Shown: positions 45,963 to 55,004 of the stretch, in pieces
Layout: each line of letters opens with the position of its first letter
Position numbering within the stretch: position 1 is the first letter of the stretch
Program-made: the position numbers and the translations under genes
The notes under the pieces: model-generated
What the model saw: the letters and a program-made list of their open reading frames with translations, nothing else
The model's database searches: none
Told to the model about the DNA's origin: nothing
DNA from: Bacteroidota bacterium
GTDB taxonomy: Bacteria > Bacteroidota > Bacteroidia > JABDFU01
Direction of reading: 5' to 3'
Assembly: GCA_016183775.1 (NCBI GenBank)
Contig: JACPDY010000119.1
Span: 22,108 to 86,107 of the forward strand
DNA length: 64,000 nucleotides

Positions 45963-46157
45963 ATGCAAAAAGGTACAGTAAAATTTTTTAACGAAACTAA
46001 AGGATTTGGTTTCATTACACCTGAGTCTGGTGAAAAAGACGTCTTTGTTCATTCGTCAAGTTTAAACGGCGCACACATTCGTGAAAATGACAAAGTGGAA
46101 TTTGAAGTAGAAAGTGGCCCAAAAGGTCTGAATGCTACAAATGTCAGAGTTATCTGA
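45963..46157 (+). CDS. Cold-shock domain protein, CspA family
   Basis: A protein of 64 residues consisting of one cold-shock domain: [20 protein letters not shown] (RNP1 KGFGFI) and DVFVHSS (RNP2 DVFVH), ending in [13 protein letters not shown]. It binds single-stranded RNA and DNA and acts as an RNA chaperone. A strong terminator follows directly. Confidence 0.95.
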   Translation: MQKGTVKFFNETKGFGFITPESGEKDVFVHSSSLNGAHIRENDKVEFEVESGPKGLNATNVRVI

Positions 46158-46463
46158 TTCGAAAGTATAAATTTTCGACTATTGAAAAAACATGCCTGCG
46201 GGCATGTTTTTTTTTGGCATAAAAAGCGTGATAGGAATCATACAAAAGATACGCAGATTTATGACCTTTTCGGTTATCTGCTTTAGTTGGGTTTACCCCC
46301 CGATTTGAAAATCACCCAAAAGGTAGCAATGAAATAAAACCTGAAAGCATAATTTTCTTAATCGTCATGCACTGGAGCTTTTTCTAATGCATAGTTTGGG
46401 ATAAAAGGATTTTATACTAAATTCACACAAAACATTGCGAGACCTCAATACGTTTAATTATTA
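46158..46463 (+). other. Non-coding interval after the cold-shock gene
   Basis: These 306 bases start with the cold-shock terminator. Beyond it I see no gene or clear promoter, only AT-rich sequence up to the Sia-like module. Confidence 0.5.
46185..46215 (+). terminator. Terminator of the cold-shock gene
   Basis: AAAAAACATGCC pairs with GGCATGTTTTTT around a TGCG loop, followed by more T (10 T in all). Confidence 0.85.
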
Positions 46464-47558
46464 ATGGAGCCAAGAGCAGCATACCGGTATTTTAATAAGC
46501 TGGAAAAAGATCAATTCAGTCTTATTTACCTGGGAGAGTTTGATGATGAACTCACTTCAACCCTTATGCGGATTAATGATACGAGTGTTCGTGAGTCGCA
46601 AGTGCTTAAAAATAAACTTTCGTTTCTTATCGCCGAATGTTTTCAGAATATCATCCGTCATGCGGATAAGCCAGATCTGGTTAACAGAACCAACAATAAA
46701 CCGAAGATGTTTTTATTGAGAAACATTGGCAGTGCATTTTATATAGCATCAACTAATTTAATTGATAATCAGAAACAGGCAGGATTAACGTCAAAACTCA
46801 AGTCGATAAATACGCTTTCACAGGAGGAGTTGAAGGCTGCATACATCAGTGCCCTTGCCGTAAATGAATTTTCTGAAAAGGGCGGAGCGGGATTGGGCCT
46901 TATAGAAATGGCGAGAAGATCCGATTGCCGCCTCGAATACGATTTTGAGTTTGTTAATTTCTACTTCTCGGTTTTTTATATGCAGCTCCGGGTATTGGCC
47001 TCAAAGGAAGAAACTAATTTGCCTTCAGCCATTACACTTAACAGCACCAAGGAATTGTATAACGCTATGCTGGCTGAAAATGTGCTGATGATTCGTAAAG
47101 GAGATTTTTCACAACAATCCATCCTTCCTGTTTTGCAGCTTATCGAAACCAATATGAATTTACAGAAGAAGTTACCTAAACTTAGCAAAAAGGCAGTATA
47201 TATGCTGGTTGAATTACTTCAGAATATAAGCAAACATGCCGCGGAACATAATGGTATGCGTGAGGGTATATTTATAATAGCCGTTAAGAACAATAAATAC
47301 ACACTTACCGCGGGTAATTTCATTCACAACAACGAAGTGGAGCCGCTAAAAATAAGGTTGAAGGAGGTTTCGGCCCTTGACCCTGCCGCTCTGGCCGAAG
47401 TTTACAGATCAACCTTATTGGAAAAAGAGAGTGTTCCCGGTGAGGGTGCGGGTATGGGCCTTATTGAAATATGTAAGTACAGCAGTGAGAAAATAAAACA
47501 TACTTTTATACCTGTTACAGATACACTGTCATTTTTTTCATTGAACATTACTGTGTAA
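46464..47558 (+). CDS. Tandem SiaB-like (DUF6272) histidine-kinase-fold protein
   Basis: A protein of 364 residues made of two copies of a GHKL/SiaB-like domain (about 1-180 and 190-364). Each keeps an N-box (ECFQNIIRH with Glu58, Asn62, His66; ELLQNISKH with Glu250, Asn254, His258) and a G-box (GGAGLGLIE at 140-148; GEGAGMGLIE at 327-336). In Pseudomonas, SiaB is a single-domain kinase that phosphorylates SiaC to switch off a diguanylate cyclase. Here both copies look ATP-competent, which is unusual; the normal size is about half. The SiaC-like gene follows after 9 bases, so the two are cotranscribed. Confidence 0.8.
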   Translation: MEPRAAYRYFNKLEKDQFSLIYLGEFDDELTSTLMRINDTSVRESQVLKNKLSFLIAECFQNIIRHADKPDLVNRTNNKPKMFLLRNIGSAFYIASTNLIDNQKQAGLTSKLKSINTLSQEELKAAYISALAVNEFSEKGGAGLGLIEMARRSDCRLEYDFEFVNFYFSVFYMQLRVLASKEETNLPSAITLNSTKELYNAMLAENVLMIRKGDFSQQSILPVLQLIETNMNLQKKLPKLSKKAVYMLVELLQNISKHAAEHNGMREGIFIIAVKNNKYTLTAGNFIHNNEVEPLKIRLKEVSALDPAALAEVYRSTLLEKESVPGEGAGMGLIEICKYSSEKIKHTFIPVTDTLSFFSLNITV

Positions 47559-47567
47559 CTTTATGTC

Positions 47568-47945
47568 ATGGGAAAGTCGTTAAAGCTTAAAGGAACAGAA
47601 GATACGCCAGAAGTTACCTTAGATGAGGAAGCCAATGAGTTTGTCATTAGCGGCAGATCATTGCCTGAAGACGCTGTGGAGTTTTACCGGCCAGTTATTT
47701 CCTGGGTGAAGGCTTACGTTCAGAACCCCAACCCGGACACGGAATTTCAGATCAAACTCCAGTATTTTAATTCAAGTTCTGTTAAGCAGGTATCGGATCT
47801 GCTGGTAACACTTGAAGGTATAATAAAAGCAGGTAAAAAAGTGAACGTTATCTGGTTTTATGAAGAAGGCGATGAACTGATGGAGATAAAAGGCCAGGAA
47901 TTTAAATCGGTGCTGAGTATTCCGTTTGAGTTGAAGGTATATTAG
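47568..47945 (+). CDS. SiaC-like (DUF1987) partner-switch protein
   Basis: A protein of 125 residues with the DUF1987 layout: GTEDTPEVTLD near the start, GRSLPEDAVEFYRPVISWV (about 29-47), FQIKLQYFNSSSVKQVSDLL (about 60-79) and VIWFYEEGDELMEIKGQEF. In SiaC the phosphorylated residue is a Thr in the NTSS segment; the matching residue here would be Ser69 (YFNSSS). It is the presumed target of the tandem kinase directly upstream and of the PP2C phosphatase on the other strand. No diguanylate cyclase is in the window, so the downstream effector is unknown. Confidence 0.85.
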   Translation: MGKSLKLKGTEDTPEVTLDEEANEFVISGRSLPEDAVEFYRPVISWVKAYVQNPNPDTEFQIKLQYFNSSSVKQVSDLLVTLEGIIKAGKKVNVIWFYEEGDELMEIKGQEFKSVLSIPFELKVY

Positions 47946-48078
47946 AGTTTTGTTTGAACCCTATTTCGCATATATCAGGCTATTTGATTGATTAAATTGT
48001 CGGCTGGGGTGAGTTTTTGGATGGTTATTTCCGACATCGTTATTTAATTTGTTCCCATCCCTTTTGTAAATACAACTT

Positions 48079-49992
48079 TCAAAACCTCAACCCGATCACC
48101 AGCATATCATCGATCTGTTTGTAATTTCCTTTCCAGTTTTTCATGGTTTGCTCAACGGTTTGCTTTTGTTTGTCCATATCCAATGGCTGAATATCAAGGA
48201 GCATTTTTTTAAATTGTTGTGTGTTGAATTTCTTGTTGTCAGTGCCGCCGAATTGATCCATGTATCCATCTGTGAACATGTATAAGGTCATGCCTTCATG
48301 TATTGGGATCTGTTGTGTGCTGAACTCAACGGCAGTGTTTTTTCGCGCCGCCGATCGTATACCGCCTATGGCTTGCATATCGGCCTTAATAATGGTAAGG
48401 GTATTGCCCCTGACAATATATATTGGATTCATTGCGCCGGCAAACTGGATTATTTTTTGTTGGTGATCGATCACGCATAGCGACATTTCCATTCCATCCT
48501 GGCAATTGATCTCGCTTGCATTTTGATTAAGGGATTTAAAAATACCTGCATGCAATAATTCTAAAACTGCAGAAGGTTCAACTATCTTTTTCTCGTTTAT
48601 AATCTCATTTAATAATGTATTGCCTATCAATGACATGAATGCCCCGGGAACTCCATGCCCAGTGCAGTCGACAGCCGCTATCACTATTTTGTTCCCGATC
48701 GCTGACACCCAATAGAAATCGCCGCTTACAATATCCCTGGGTTGATAGTAAATAAATGAATGCGGGAGTAATTTTTGAATATCACTTTCCTGCGGCAGAA
48801 TAGATTGCTGAATGTACTTGGCATAATTAATACTATCGGTTATTTTTTTTGTTTTCTCTTTCAGTAAAATGTGGTTTTTCTTTTTGTCTTTGGAGTGTTT
48901 GAAAAGAAAGAACAGAAAGGCAAACACAAGTGCCAAACTGAATATGGCCAGGTATAATAAATTGCGCTGAGTGGTGATCTGGTTTTTTTGCATTGCGATC
49001 ATCTTTTTCGCGCCGCTTAGTTCAATTACAGCTGCGTTCAACAGCTCTTCCCTTCCTTTAATAAGAAGGCTGTCCTCGGCTGTTTTGGCGTTTGCTTTAT
49101 CTTCTTCGAGTTGTTTTCGCGCCGCTTCGATTTCAGATTCGCGCGATCGCATAAAGTCTTCTGAGAATTGGTCTACCCCGATATTGGAACCTAATTTAAA
49201 CCTGGAAGTAAATTTGCGTACGGTATCAGCCGGAGGAGGCGTCTCTGTATTTTCAGTAGTAGTTGCCGGTACCGGCTTTGTCATCTTTTTCCATTTTTTT
49301 ACCTGCGCCGTTGTTAATATGTTTTTCTGATCATTAATTACATTGTCCCTGTTTTTCAGGACCGCCCGCTTCATCAGTGATGCAGATGTGTTTGGTTCTT
49401 CCTGCCGTGCAAAGAGCCCGCTTTTAACCTTAACCTGTGCCGGCTCAAAGTCCATCATTTTTTTTCGCACATCATAGTATAACCTGCCAAAAGGTTGATT
49501 TACCTGGGTAGTATCTTTCGACAAAAAGCTATTCATTACCAATTCGGCTCCGATGAATTTTATGCCGATTGCAGCTATTTCCGGGGGAACAGCGCGTACA
49601 TCGATAAGGAAAATGGTTTTTGTACGGCCGTTTTTTGTTAGTTCAACCCGATAAATCTTGCCCAGGGCCAACCGCAACTCAAATTCACCCTTTTTGTTTG
49701 TAAGAGCTGTAAATACTGATGTTCCGCTTTCCAATACATTAATTGCAACTCTTTCAAGCGTACCTTCAAGTATGATTGGTTTTTCTTTCTGAAGTAATTT
49801 TCGCGTAGGGTCGTGGTTGTAACCCGATACCAGCCCTTCAACCACAATTATACCCCCATTAGCCGACTGCCCAAAGCAAGACGGATGGAAGTAAGGCAAT
49901 AATGAGAGAAGAAGCAGGAGAAAAAACGATCTGTTTTTCAATGTTTCACGTTTATGTCTCAAACCTACATGATTTTTTTTCAAAAAACACAT
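48079..49992 (-). CDS. Membrane-anchored PP2C (SpoIIE-type) phosphatase
   Basis: A protein of 637 residues. After a signal-type segment (KNRSFFLLLLLSLL) comes a region exposed outside (about 45-340) with a carboxypeptidase-regulatory-like module (GELELRLALGK-type, as EFELRLALGKIYRVEL) and a coiled coil (about 270-340), then a membrane span (about 342-363) and a SpoIIE phosphatase domain (about 395-637). Metal-binding Asp motifs are intact: VSGDFYW, AAVDCTGHGVPGAFMS, CQDGMEMSL, FTDGYMDQFGG and IDDMLVIG. It resembles SiaA in architecture and probably dephosphorylates the SiaC-like protein encoded next door. The true start may be TTG at 49941, which gives a standard signal peptide. Confidence 0.85.
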   Translation of the reverse strand: MCFLKKNHVGLRHKRETLKNRSFFLLLLLSLLPYFHPSCFGQSANGGIIVVEGLVSGYNHDPTRKLLQKEKPIILEGTLERVAINVLESGTSVFTALTNKKGEFELRLALGKIYRVELTKNGRTKTIFLIDVRAVPPEIAAIGIKFIGAELVMNSFLSKDTTQVNQPFGRLYYDVRKKMMDFEPAQVKVKSGLFARQEEPNTSASLMKRAVLKNRDNVINDQKNILTTAQVKKWKKMTKPVPATTTENTETPPPADTVRKFTSRFKLGSNIGVDQFSEDFMRSRESEIEAARKQLEEDKANAKTAEDSLLIKGREELLNAAVIELSGAKKMIAMQKNQITTQRNLLYLAIFSLALVFAFLFFLFKHSKDKKKNHILLKEKTKKITDSINYAKYIQQSILPQESDIQKLLPHSFIYYQPRDIVSGDFYWVSAIGNKIVIAAVDCTGHGVPGAFMSLIGNTLLNEIINEKKIVEPSAVLELLHAGIFKSLNQNASEINCQDGMEMSLCVIDHQQKIIQFAGAMNPIYIVRGNTLTIIKADMQAIGGIRSAARKNTAVEFSTQQIPIHEGMTLYMFTDGYMDQFGGTDNKKFNTQQFKKMLLDIQPLDMDKQKQTVEQTMKNWKGNYKQIDDMLVIGLRF

Positions 49993-50344
49993 AAACTATA
50001 ATGAAAAAATAATGCAGGTTCCCTGCCTGCAGGCTTCTGACTTTACAATCTTTAAACTTTGCAGAAGAAAAATAATAATTCAAAGGTTAGTTTTATAGTT
50101 ATACCATCCGCTAAAATAAAGGGTCTGTGGTGTAATACCTGTCAAAAGAGAAAAACTGTTCAAATTTAGACTAAAATATATCGGGCATCGGTATTAGAAA
50201 AATATCAACCTTATTTCGATTGTTTCAGTATGTTTCGGGAGGAAAGCAGACCCCCTAAAATATTGTGATTTCGCTGTCTAAACTGTATGATGTTATGGTA
50301 AAAAATATTATTTTTGAAAGCATTCTTAAAAATTAACCTGGGAA
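49993..50344 (+). other. Non-coding divergent promoter region
   Basis: These 352 bases separate the phosphatase gene from the KOR operon and hold only a -7-like box near the right end. I see no gene, repeat or RNA structure in it. Confidence 0.5.
50309..50316 (+). promoter_or_regulatory. Possible -7 box of the KOR operon
   Basis: TATTTTTG fits TAnnTTTG and lies 28 bases before the first ATG of the operon. No clear -33 element. Confidence 0.35.
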
Positions 50345-52126
50345 ATGAAGCCAACCGATATTAAAGACCCTGAGTATTTCCACAAAGTGGTTGATTGTCA
50401 GCATGCTTGTCCTGCTCATACACCTGTTCCCCAATATATAAGACTTATTGCGGAGGAAAAATATGCCGAGGCCTATATGATCAATTGGGATTCTAACGTA
50501 TTTCCCGGAGTTCTGGGTCGTACCTGTGATCGTCCATGTGAACCTGCCTGCCGTAGGGTTCGGGTAGAGGAAGAGCCGGTAGCAATTTGCCGCCTTAAAC
50601 GTGTTGCAGCCGATAACAAAGGAGATGTTAAAAAGCACATGCCACAAGGGCCATTCAAGCCAAATGGTAAAAAAGTGGCTTTGTTAGGTGCTGGTCCTGC
50701 TTCGTTAACTGTTGGCCGCGACCTCGCTACATTGGGATATGAGATCCATTTGTATGATGAGCAAAAAAAAGGGGGAGGTTTCATGAGGAGCCAGATCCCC
50801 GCTTTTCGTCTTCCTGAATCGGTGCTTGATGAAGAAGTGAATTATATACTTGACCTTGGAATTCATACGCATTTCAATACATACGTATCAAGCCTGAAGG
50901 AGATCCTCGATAAAAATTACGATGCTGTTTTTATTGGTACCGGTGCTCCAAAGGGCCGCGACCTCGATATTCCGGGACGTAAAGAAGGTGCATCCAACAT
51001 CCACATTGGAATTAACTGGTTGAGTAGTGTTGCGTTTGAACACACCAATAAGATCGGTAAAAAAGTAATTGTACTTGGAGGAGGAAACACCGCTATGGAT
51101 TGTTGCCGTACTGCGCGCAGGTTAGGTGGTGAACAGGTAAAGGTTGTTGTACGCAGCCCTTTTGCCGAAATGAAAGCTTCTCCCTGGGAAAAAGAAGATG
51201 CTCAGCACGAAGATATTCCGATTATTGATAATCATGTTCCGAAATCCTTTGTCATTGAAAACGGCAAATTGAAGGGCATGAAATTTGAAAAAGTGCATGC
51301 AGTTTATGATGATAAGGGTAAAAGACAATTGGTTCCAACAGGAGAACCGGAAGTAGTTATTGAAGCGGACGATGTGTTGATAGCTGTAGGGCAGGAGAAC
51401 AGTTTTCCCTGGATCGAACGTGATCTTGGAATTGAGTTTGACAAATGGAACATGCCTGTTGTGGATAAAGTTACGTTTGCTTCCACGCATAAAAAAGTTT
51501 TCTTCGGCGGAGACGCTGCTTTCGGTCCAAAGAATGTGATTACGGCTGTAGCTCATGGGCATCAGGCTGCTGTGTCCATTGACCTTGTATGCAAAAAGGA
51601 AGATATAAATAAACGCCTTTCGCCTTATGTGAATCTTGTAAGCCAGAAAATGGGGATACACGAATGGGCTTATGATAGCCAGGTGGTGACGGATAAAAGA
51701 TATATTGTTCCGCAGGCCGATAAAAAGCTAACCCTTGCAAACCGTAAAAAAGAGGTTGAGCTTGGATTTGACCATATCACCGGATTCAAAGAAGCTGAAC
51801 GTTGTTTGAATTGCGACATGCAAACGGTTTTTACCACGAGCAAATGCATAGAATGCGATGCCTGTGTTGATATTTGTCCGACATCGTGTATTACGTTTAC
51901 GGAAAATGAAGAGGAGCCGGAATTGCGTAAGCACCTGAAAGTACCGGCTACTAACCTCACCCAGGATCTGTATGTGTCCGAAACGCTTCCAACCAAAAGG
52001 GTTATGGTGAAGGATGAAAATGTTTGCCTGCATTGTGGTTTGTGTGCAGAGCGTTGTCCTACTTCGGCATGGGACATGCAAAAATTCTTTTATAATGTTA
52101 CTAAAGCAGGGAAAGCATGTCAGTAA
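50345..52126 (+). CDS. GltD-like FAD/NAD(P) oxidoreductase fused to a 2[4Fe-4S] ferredoxin
   Basis: A protein of 593 residues. The N-terminal part has the GltD cysteines (CQHACPAHTPVP; CDRPCEPACRR), then FAD-binding VALLGAGPASLTVGRDLATLG (about 115), a second nucleotide-binding VIVLGGGNTAMDCCRTARRLG (about 241), and FFGGDAAFGPKNVITAVAHG. The C-terminal part (about 495-575) holds two ferredoxin motifs, CIECDACVDICPTSC and CLHCGLCAERCPTSAW. It would pass electrons between NAD(P)H and the KOR enzyme. Its last 10 bases overlap the korA gene, so it is part of the same complex or pathway. Confidence 0.88.
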   Translation: MKPTDIKDPEYFHKVVDCQHACPAHTPVPQYIRLIAEEKYAEAYMINWDSNVFPGVLGRTCDRPCEPACRRVRVEEEPVAICRLKRVAADNKGDVKKHMPQGPFKPNGKKVALLGAGPASLTVGRDLATLGYEIHLYDEQKKGGGFMRSQIPAFRLPESVLDEEVNYILDLGIHTHFNTYVSSLKEILDKNYDAVFIGTGAPKGRDLDIPGRKEGASNIHIGINWLSSVAFEHTNKIGKKVIVLGGGNTAMDCCRTARRLGGEQVKVVVRSPFAEMKASPWEKEDAQHEDIPIIDNHVPKSFVIENGKLKGMKFEKVHAVYDDKGKRQLVPTGEPEVVIEADDVLIAVGQENSFPWIERDLGIEFDKWNMPVVDKVTFASTHKKVFFGGDAAFGPKNVITAVAHGHQAAVSIDLVCKKEDINKRLSPYVNLVSQKMGIHEWAYDSQVVTDKRYIVPQADKKLTLANRKKEVELGFDHITGFKEAERCLNCDMQTVFTTSKCIECDACVDICPTSCITFTENEEEPELRKHLKVPATNLTQDLYVSETLPTKRVMVKDENVCLHCGLCAERCPTSAWDMQKFFYNVTKAGKACQ

Positions 52127-53949
52127 GCAATAGTAAGGTGAATGATTTTGTTGTAAGGTTTGCGAATGTTAACGGAACAGGATCAGCGAGCGCCAATTTT
52201 CTTTTTACAAAAGCCATCTTCAGGATGGGTATTTTTGTAACTCCCAAAAATATTTTTCCTTCCAATATACAAGGCCTGCCTACCTGGTATGAAGTGCGTG
52301 TAAGTGAGAAGGGCTATCTGGGCCGCAGGGAAGGGATTGATCTTGTGGTAGCTGTTAACCCCCAAAGTATGTTAAGCGATGTGGCAAGTGTAAAGCCGGG
52401 CGGTTATTTTTTATATGACAATTCGAAGAAATTGCATTCACAATATATTCGTGAGGATATCAATTACATTGGTATTCCATTGATGGAGATGTGTAACGCC
52501 GCCTATGCGGATCCGCGCCAGCGCCAGTTGTTTAAGAATATTATTTATGTAGGCGCGCTTGCTGCTCTTTTTGACATTGAGTTTAAGGTGCTTGAAGATC
52601 TTTTGGCGGAACAATTCAAAGGGAAGGAAAAGCTCATTCCAATGAACGTAAAAGCGTTGCAAATGGGAGTCGACTACATCCATAAGAATTTTAAATATCC
52701 GTTGGATATTCGTGTTGAACGCCGTGACCTGATCGGTGATCATATCATGATGGAAGGAAATGCAGCTTGTGGGCTTGGCGCTGTGTATGCGGGAGCAACA
52801 GTGGCTGCGTGGTATCCCATTACACCATCAACATCAGTAGTTGAGGCATTTGGTAATTACGCGAATGAACTCCGCGTTGATAAAAAAACAGGCAAAAAGA
52901 ATTTCGCAATAGTGCAGGCTGAAGATGAACTGGCGGCGATTGGGATGGTTATCGGCGCTAACTGGAACGGCGCAAGGTCATTTACATCCACCAGTGGCCC
53001 GGGAGTATCATTGATGAATGAATTTCTCGGCCTTGCTTATTTTGCTGAAGTGCCTGCTGTGCTTATAGATGTTCAGCGTACAGGACCTTCAACAGGTATG
53101 CCAACACGTACCCAGCAATCAGATGTGTTTTTAGCAGCTTACGCATCGCATGGCGACACAAAGCATGTGCTGCTTTTCCCTTCCACGCCGAAAGAGTGCT
53201 TTGAGCTGACGGCTGACGCTTTTGATCTTGCAGAGGAATTGCAAACCCCGGTTATGGTGATGACTGATCTTGATCTCGGAATGAATGATCATATTTCGGC
53301 TCCGCTTGAATGGGATGATAAACGTAATTATAAAAGAGGAAAGGTATTGACCTCTGATGATCTTGAAAAGATACAGAAATTCGGACGTTATCTGGATGTT
53401 GATGGCGACGGGATACCTTATCGTACTTACCCGGGTACCCATCCGACAAAGGGTTCATTTTTCACCCGAGGTTCCTCGCGTGATGAATACGCGGTTTATA
53501 CTGAAGATTCAGCAGCCTACCAACGTAATATGGAAAGGCTGGTTAAGAAATGGAACACGGCAAAAGGAATGGTTCCCTCACCGGTTGCTTACCAGGATAA
53601 GAATCAGTTTAAGCACGGTGTTATTTTCTTTGGTACTTCAACGTATTCAACGGAAGAAGCGATCGATCTTTTGAAGGAGCAGAAAATATTTGTTGACGCT
53701 TTGCGACTCCGGGCATTCCCGTTTAACAAGACGGTTGAAGACTTTATTAATTCACACGAAAAAATATTTGTTATTGAGCAGAATCGAGATGCGCAATTAC
53801 GCAGCTTATTGATGATCGAATTGGGAGCTGATCCGAAGAAACTTATTTCTGTTTTGAATTATGATGGTCTTCCGATCACCGCGGATCATATTCTGAAGCA
53901 GGTGACCCAAAGCTTAACACCTTCACCAAAATTGAACAAGGCCCTTTAA
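52117..53949 (+). CDS. korA: 2-oxoacid:ferredoxin oxidoreductase, alpha subunit (gamma-alpha fusion)
   Basis: A protein of 610 residues. The N-terminal gamma domain (about 1-190; VRFANVNGTGSASANFLFTKA, PKNIFPSNIQGLPTWYEVR) is followed by the alpha domain starting at GNAACGLGAVYAGATVAAWYPITPSTS (about 215), with QAEDELAAIGMVIGANWNGARSFTSTSGPG and the loop RTGPSTGMPTRTQQSD. With KorB it oxidises 2-oxoglutarate (or a related 2-oxoacid) to the acyl-CoA and reduces ferredoxin, and can run in reverse. The substrate is inferred from the gamma-alpha layout. Confidence 0.92.
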   Translation: MSVSNSKVNDFVVRFANVNGTGSASANFLFTKAIFRMGIFVTPKNIFPSNIQGLPTWYEVRVSEKGYLGRREGIDLVVAVNPQSMLSDVASVKPGGYFLYDNSKKLHSQYIREDINYIGIPLMEMCNAAYADPRQRQLFKNIIYVGALAALFDIEFKVLEDLLAEQFKGKEKLIPMNVKALQMGVDYIHKNFKYPLDIRVERRDLIGDHIMMEGNAACGLGAVYAGATVAAWYPITPSTSVVEAFGNYANELRVDKKTGKKNFAIVQAEDELAAIGMVIGANWNGARSFTSTSGPGVSLMNEFLGLAYFAEVPAVLIDVQRTGPSTGMPTRTQQSDVFLAAYASHGDTKHVLLFPSTPKECFELTADAFDLAEELQTPVMVMTDLDLGMNDHISAPLEWDDKRNYKRGKVLTSDDLEKIQKFGRYLDVDGDGIPYRTYPGTHPTKGSFFTRGSSRDEYAVYTEDSAAYQRNMERLVKKWNTAKGMVPSPVAYQDKNQFKHGVIFFGTSTYSTEEAIDLLKEQKIFVDALRLRAFPFNKTVEDFINSHEKIFVIEQNRDAQLRSLLMIELGADPKKLISVLNYDGLPITADHILKQVTQSLTPSPKLNKAL

Positions 53950-53951
53950 AT

Positions 53952-55004
53952 ATGACATACGTTCGTCCGAAATTTCGTCACCCTGAGTTACCAAAAAATA
54001 AATTAGGGTATACCATTGATTACTATGAAGGTTCGCTTTCAACGCTGTGTGCTGGTTGCGGACACGATTCCATAAGTGCGGGTGTGGTGCAGGCCTGTTA
54101 TGAAATGAATATTGAGCCGCATCGTTTGGCTAAGCTTTCTGGCATTGGTTGTTCTTCAAAAACTCCTGCCTACTTTCTCAGTAATTCTCATGGATTTAAT
54201 TCTGTACACGGTCGAATGCCTTCGGTGGCTACAGGTGCCAATCTCGCAAACCGTGATCTTATTTATTTTGGTGTGTCCGGTGATGGCGATACAGCCTCAA
54301 TAGGTATGGGGCAATTTGTGCACGTTATACGCCGCAACCTGAATATGGTTTATGTGGTGATGAATAATGGTTGTTATGGTCTTACTAAAGGCCAGGATTC
54401 GGCTACAGCGGACGCAGGATCTAAAAATAAATCAGGTTCGGTTAACTTATTTGAGTCGATTGACCTGGCGAGTTTAGCTATTGAACTTGGTGCCACTTTT
54501 GTCGCGCAAAGTTTTTCGGGAGATAAAGCTCAGTTGGTTCCATTGCTCAAAGCGGCTATGAAACACCCCGGGTTTGCATTTATTAATGTGATATCTCCCT
54601 GCGTTACTTTTAACAACAATGTTGGATCAACAAAATCATACGATTATGTACGCGAGCATGTGGACGCAACCGCTACAATAGATTTTGTTCCTGAAATGGC
54701 CGAGATTACCGCAAATTATGATGAAGGAACATCTAAGAAAGTTAAAATGCACGATGGTTCATCTATTCAATTGCGTAAGCTTGCACAGGATTGGGATCCG
54801 CTCGATAGGCAATCAGCGATTAATGCTGTTTTGAACGCGAAGGCAAAGAGTGAAATTCTTACCGGTCTTTTATATATTAAACCTGATTCCGTTGACCTGC
54901 ACCATTTGCTCCAGACAAGTGATAAACCACTGAACGCACTTACTAAAGAAGTGCTTTGTCCCGGGTCGGAAGTGCTGAAGGGGATCAATGGGGAACAGCG
55001 GTGA
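53952..55004 (+). CDS. korB: 2-oxoacid:ferredoxin oxidoreductase, beta subunit
   Basis: A protein of 350 residues with the TPP-binding and Fe-S features of KorB: LCAGCGHDSISAGV (about 32), GIGCSSKTPAYF, the thiamine motif GDGDTASIGMGQFVHVIRRN (about 111-130) and MNNGCYGLTKGQDSAT. It starts 2 bases after the korA stop. The closing segment (about 270-350) is the expected KorB C-terminus. The stop codon abuts the stop codon of the second DUF4143 ATPase with no base between. Confidence 0.93.
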   Translation: MTYVRPKFRHPELPKNKLGYTIDYYEGSLSTLCAGCGHDSISAGVVQACYEMNIEPHRLAKLSGIGCSSKTPAYFLSNSHGFNSVHGRMPSVATGANLANRDLIYFGVSGDGDTASIGMGQFVHVIRRNLNMVYVVMNNGCYGLTKGQDSATADAGSKNKSGSVNLFESIDLASLAIELGATFVAQSFSGDKAQLVPLLKAAMKHPGFAFINVISPCVTFNNNVGSTKSYDYVREHVDATATIDFVPEMAEITANYDEGTSKKVKMHDGSSIQLRKLAQDWDPLDRQSAINAVLNAKAKSEILTGLLYIKPDSVDLHHLLQTSDKPLNALTKEVLCPGSEVLKGINGEQR

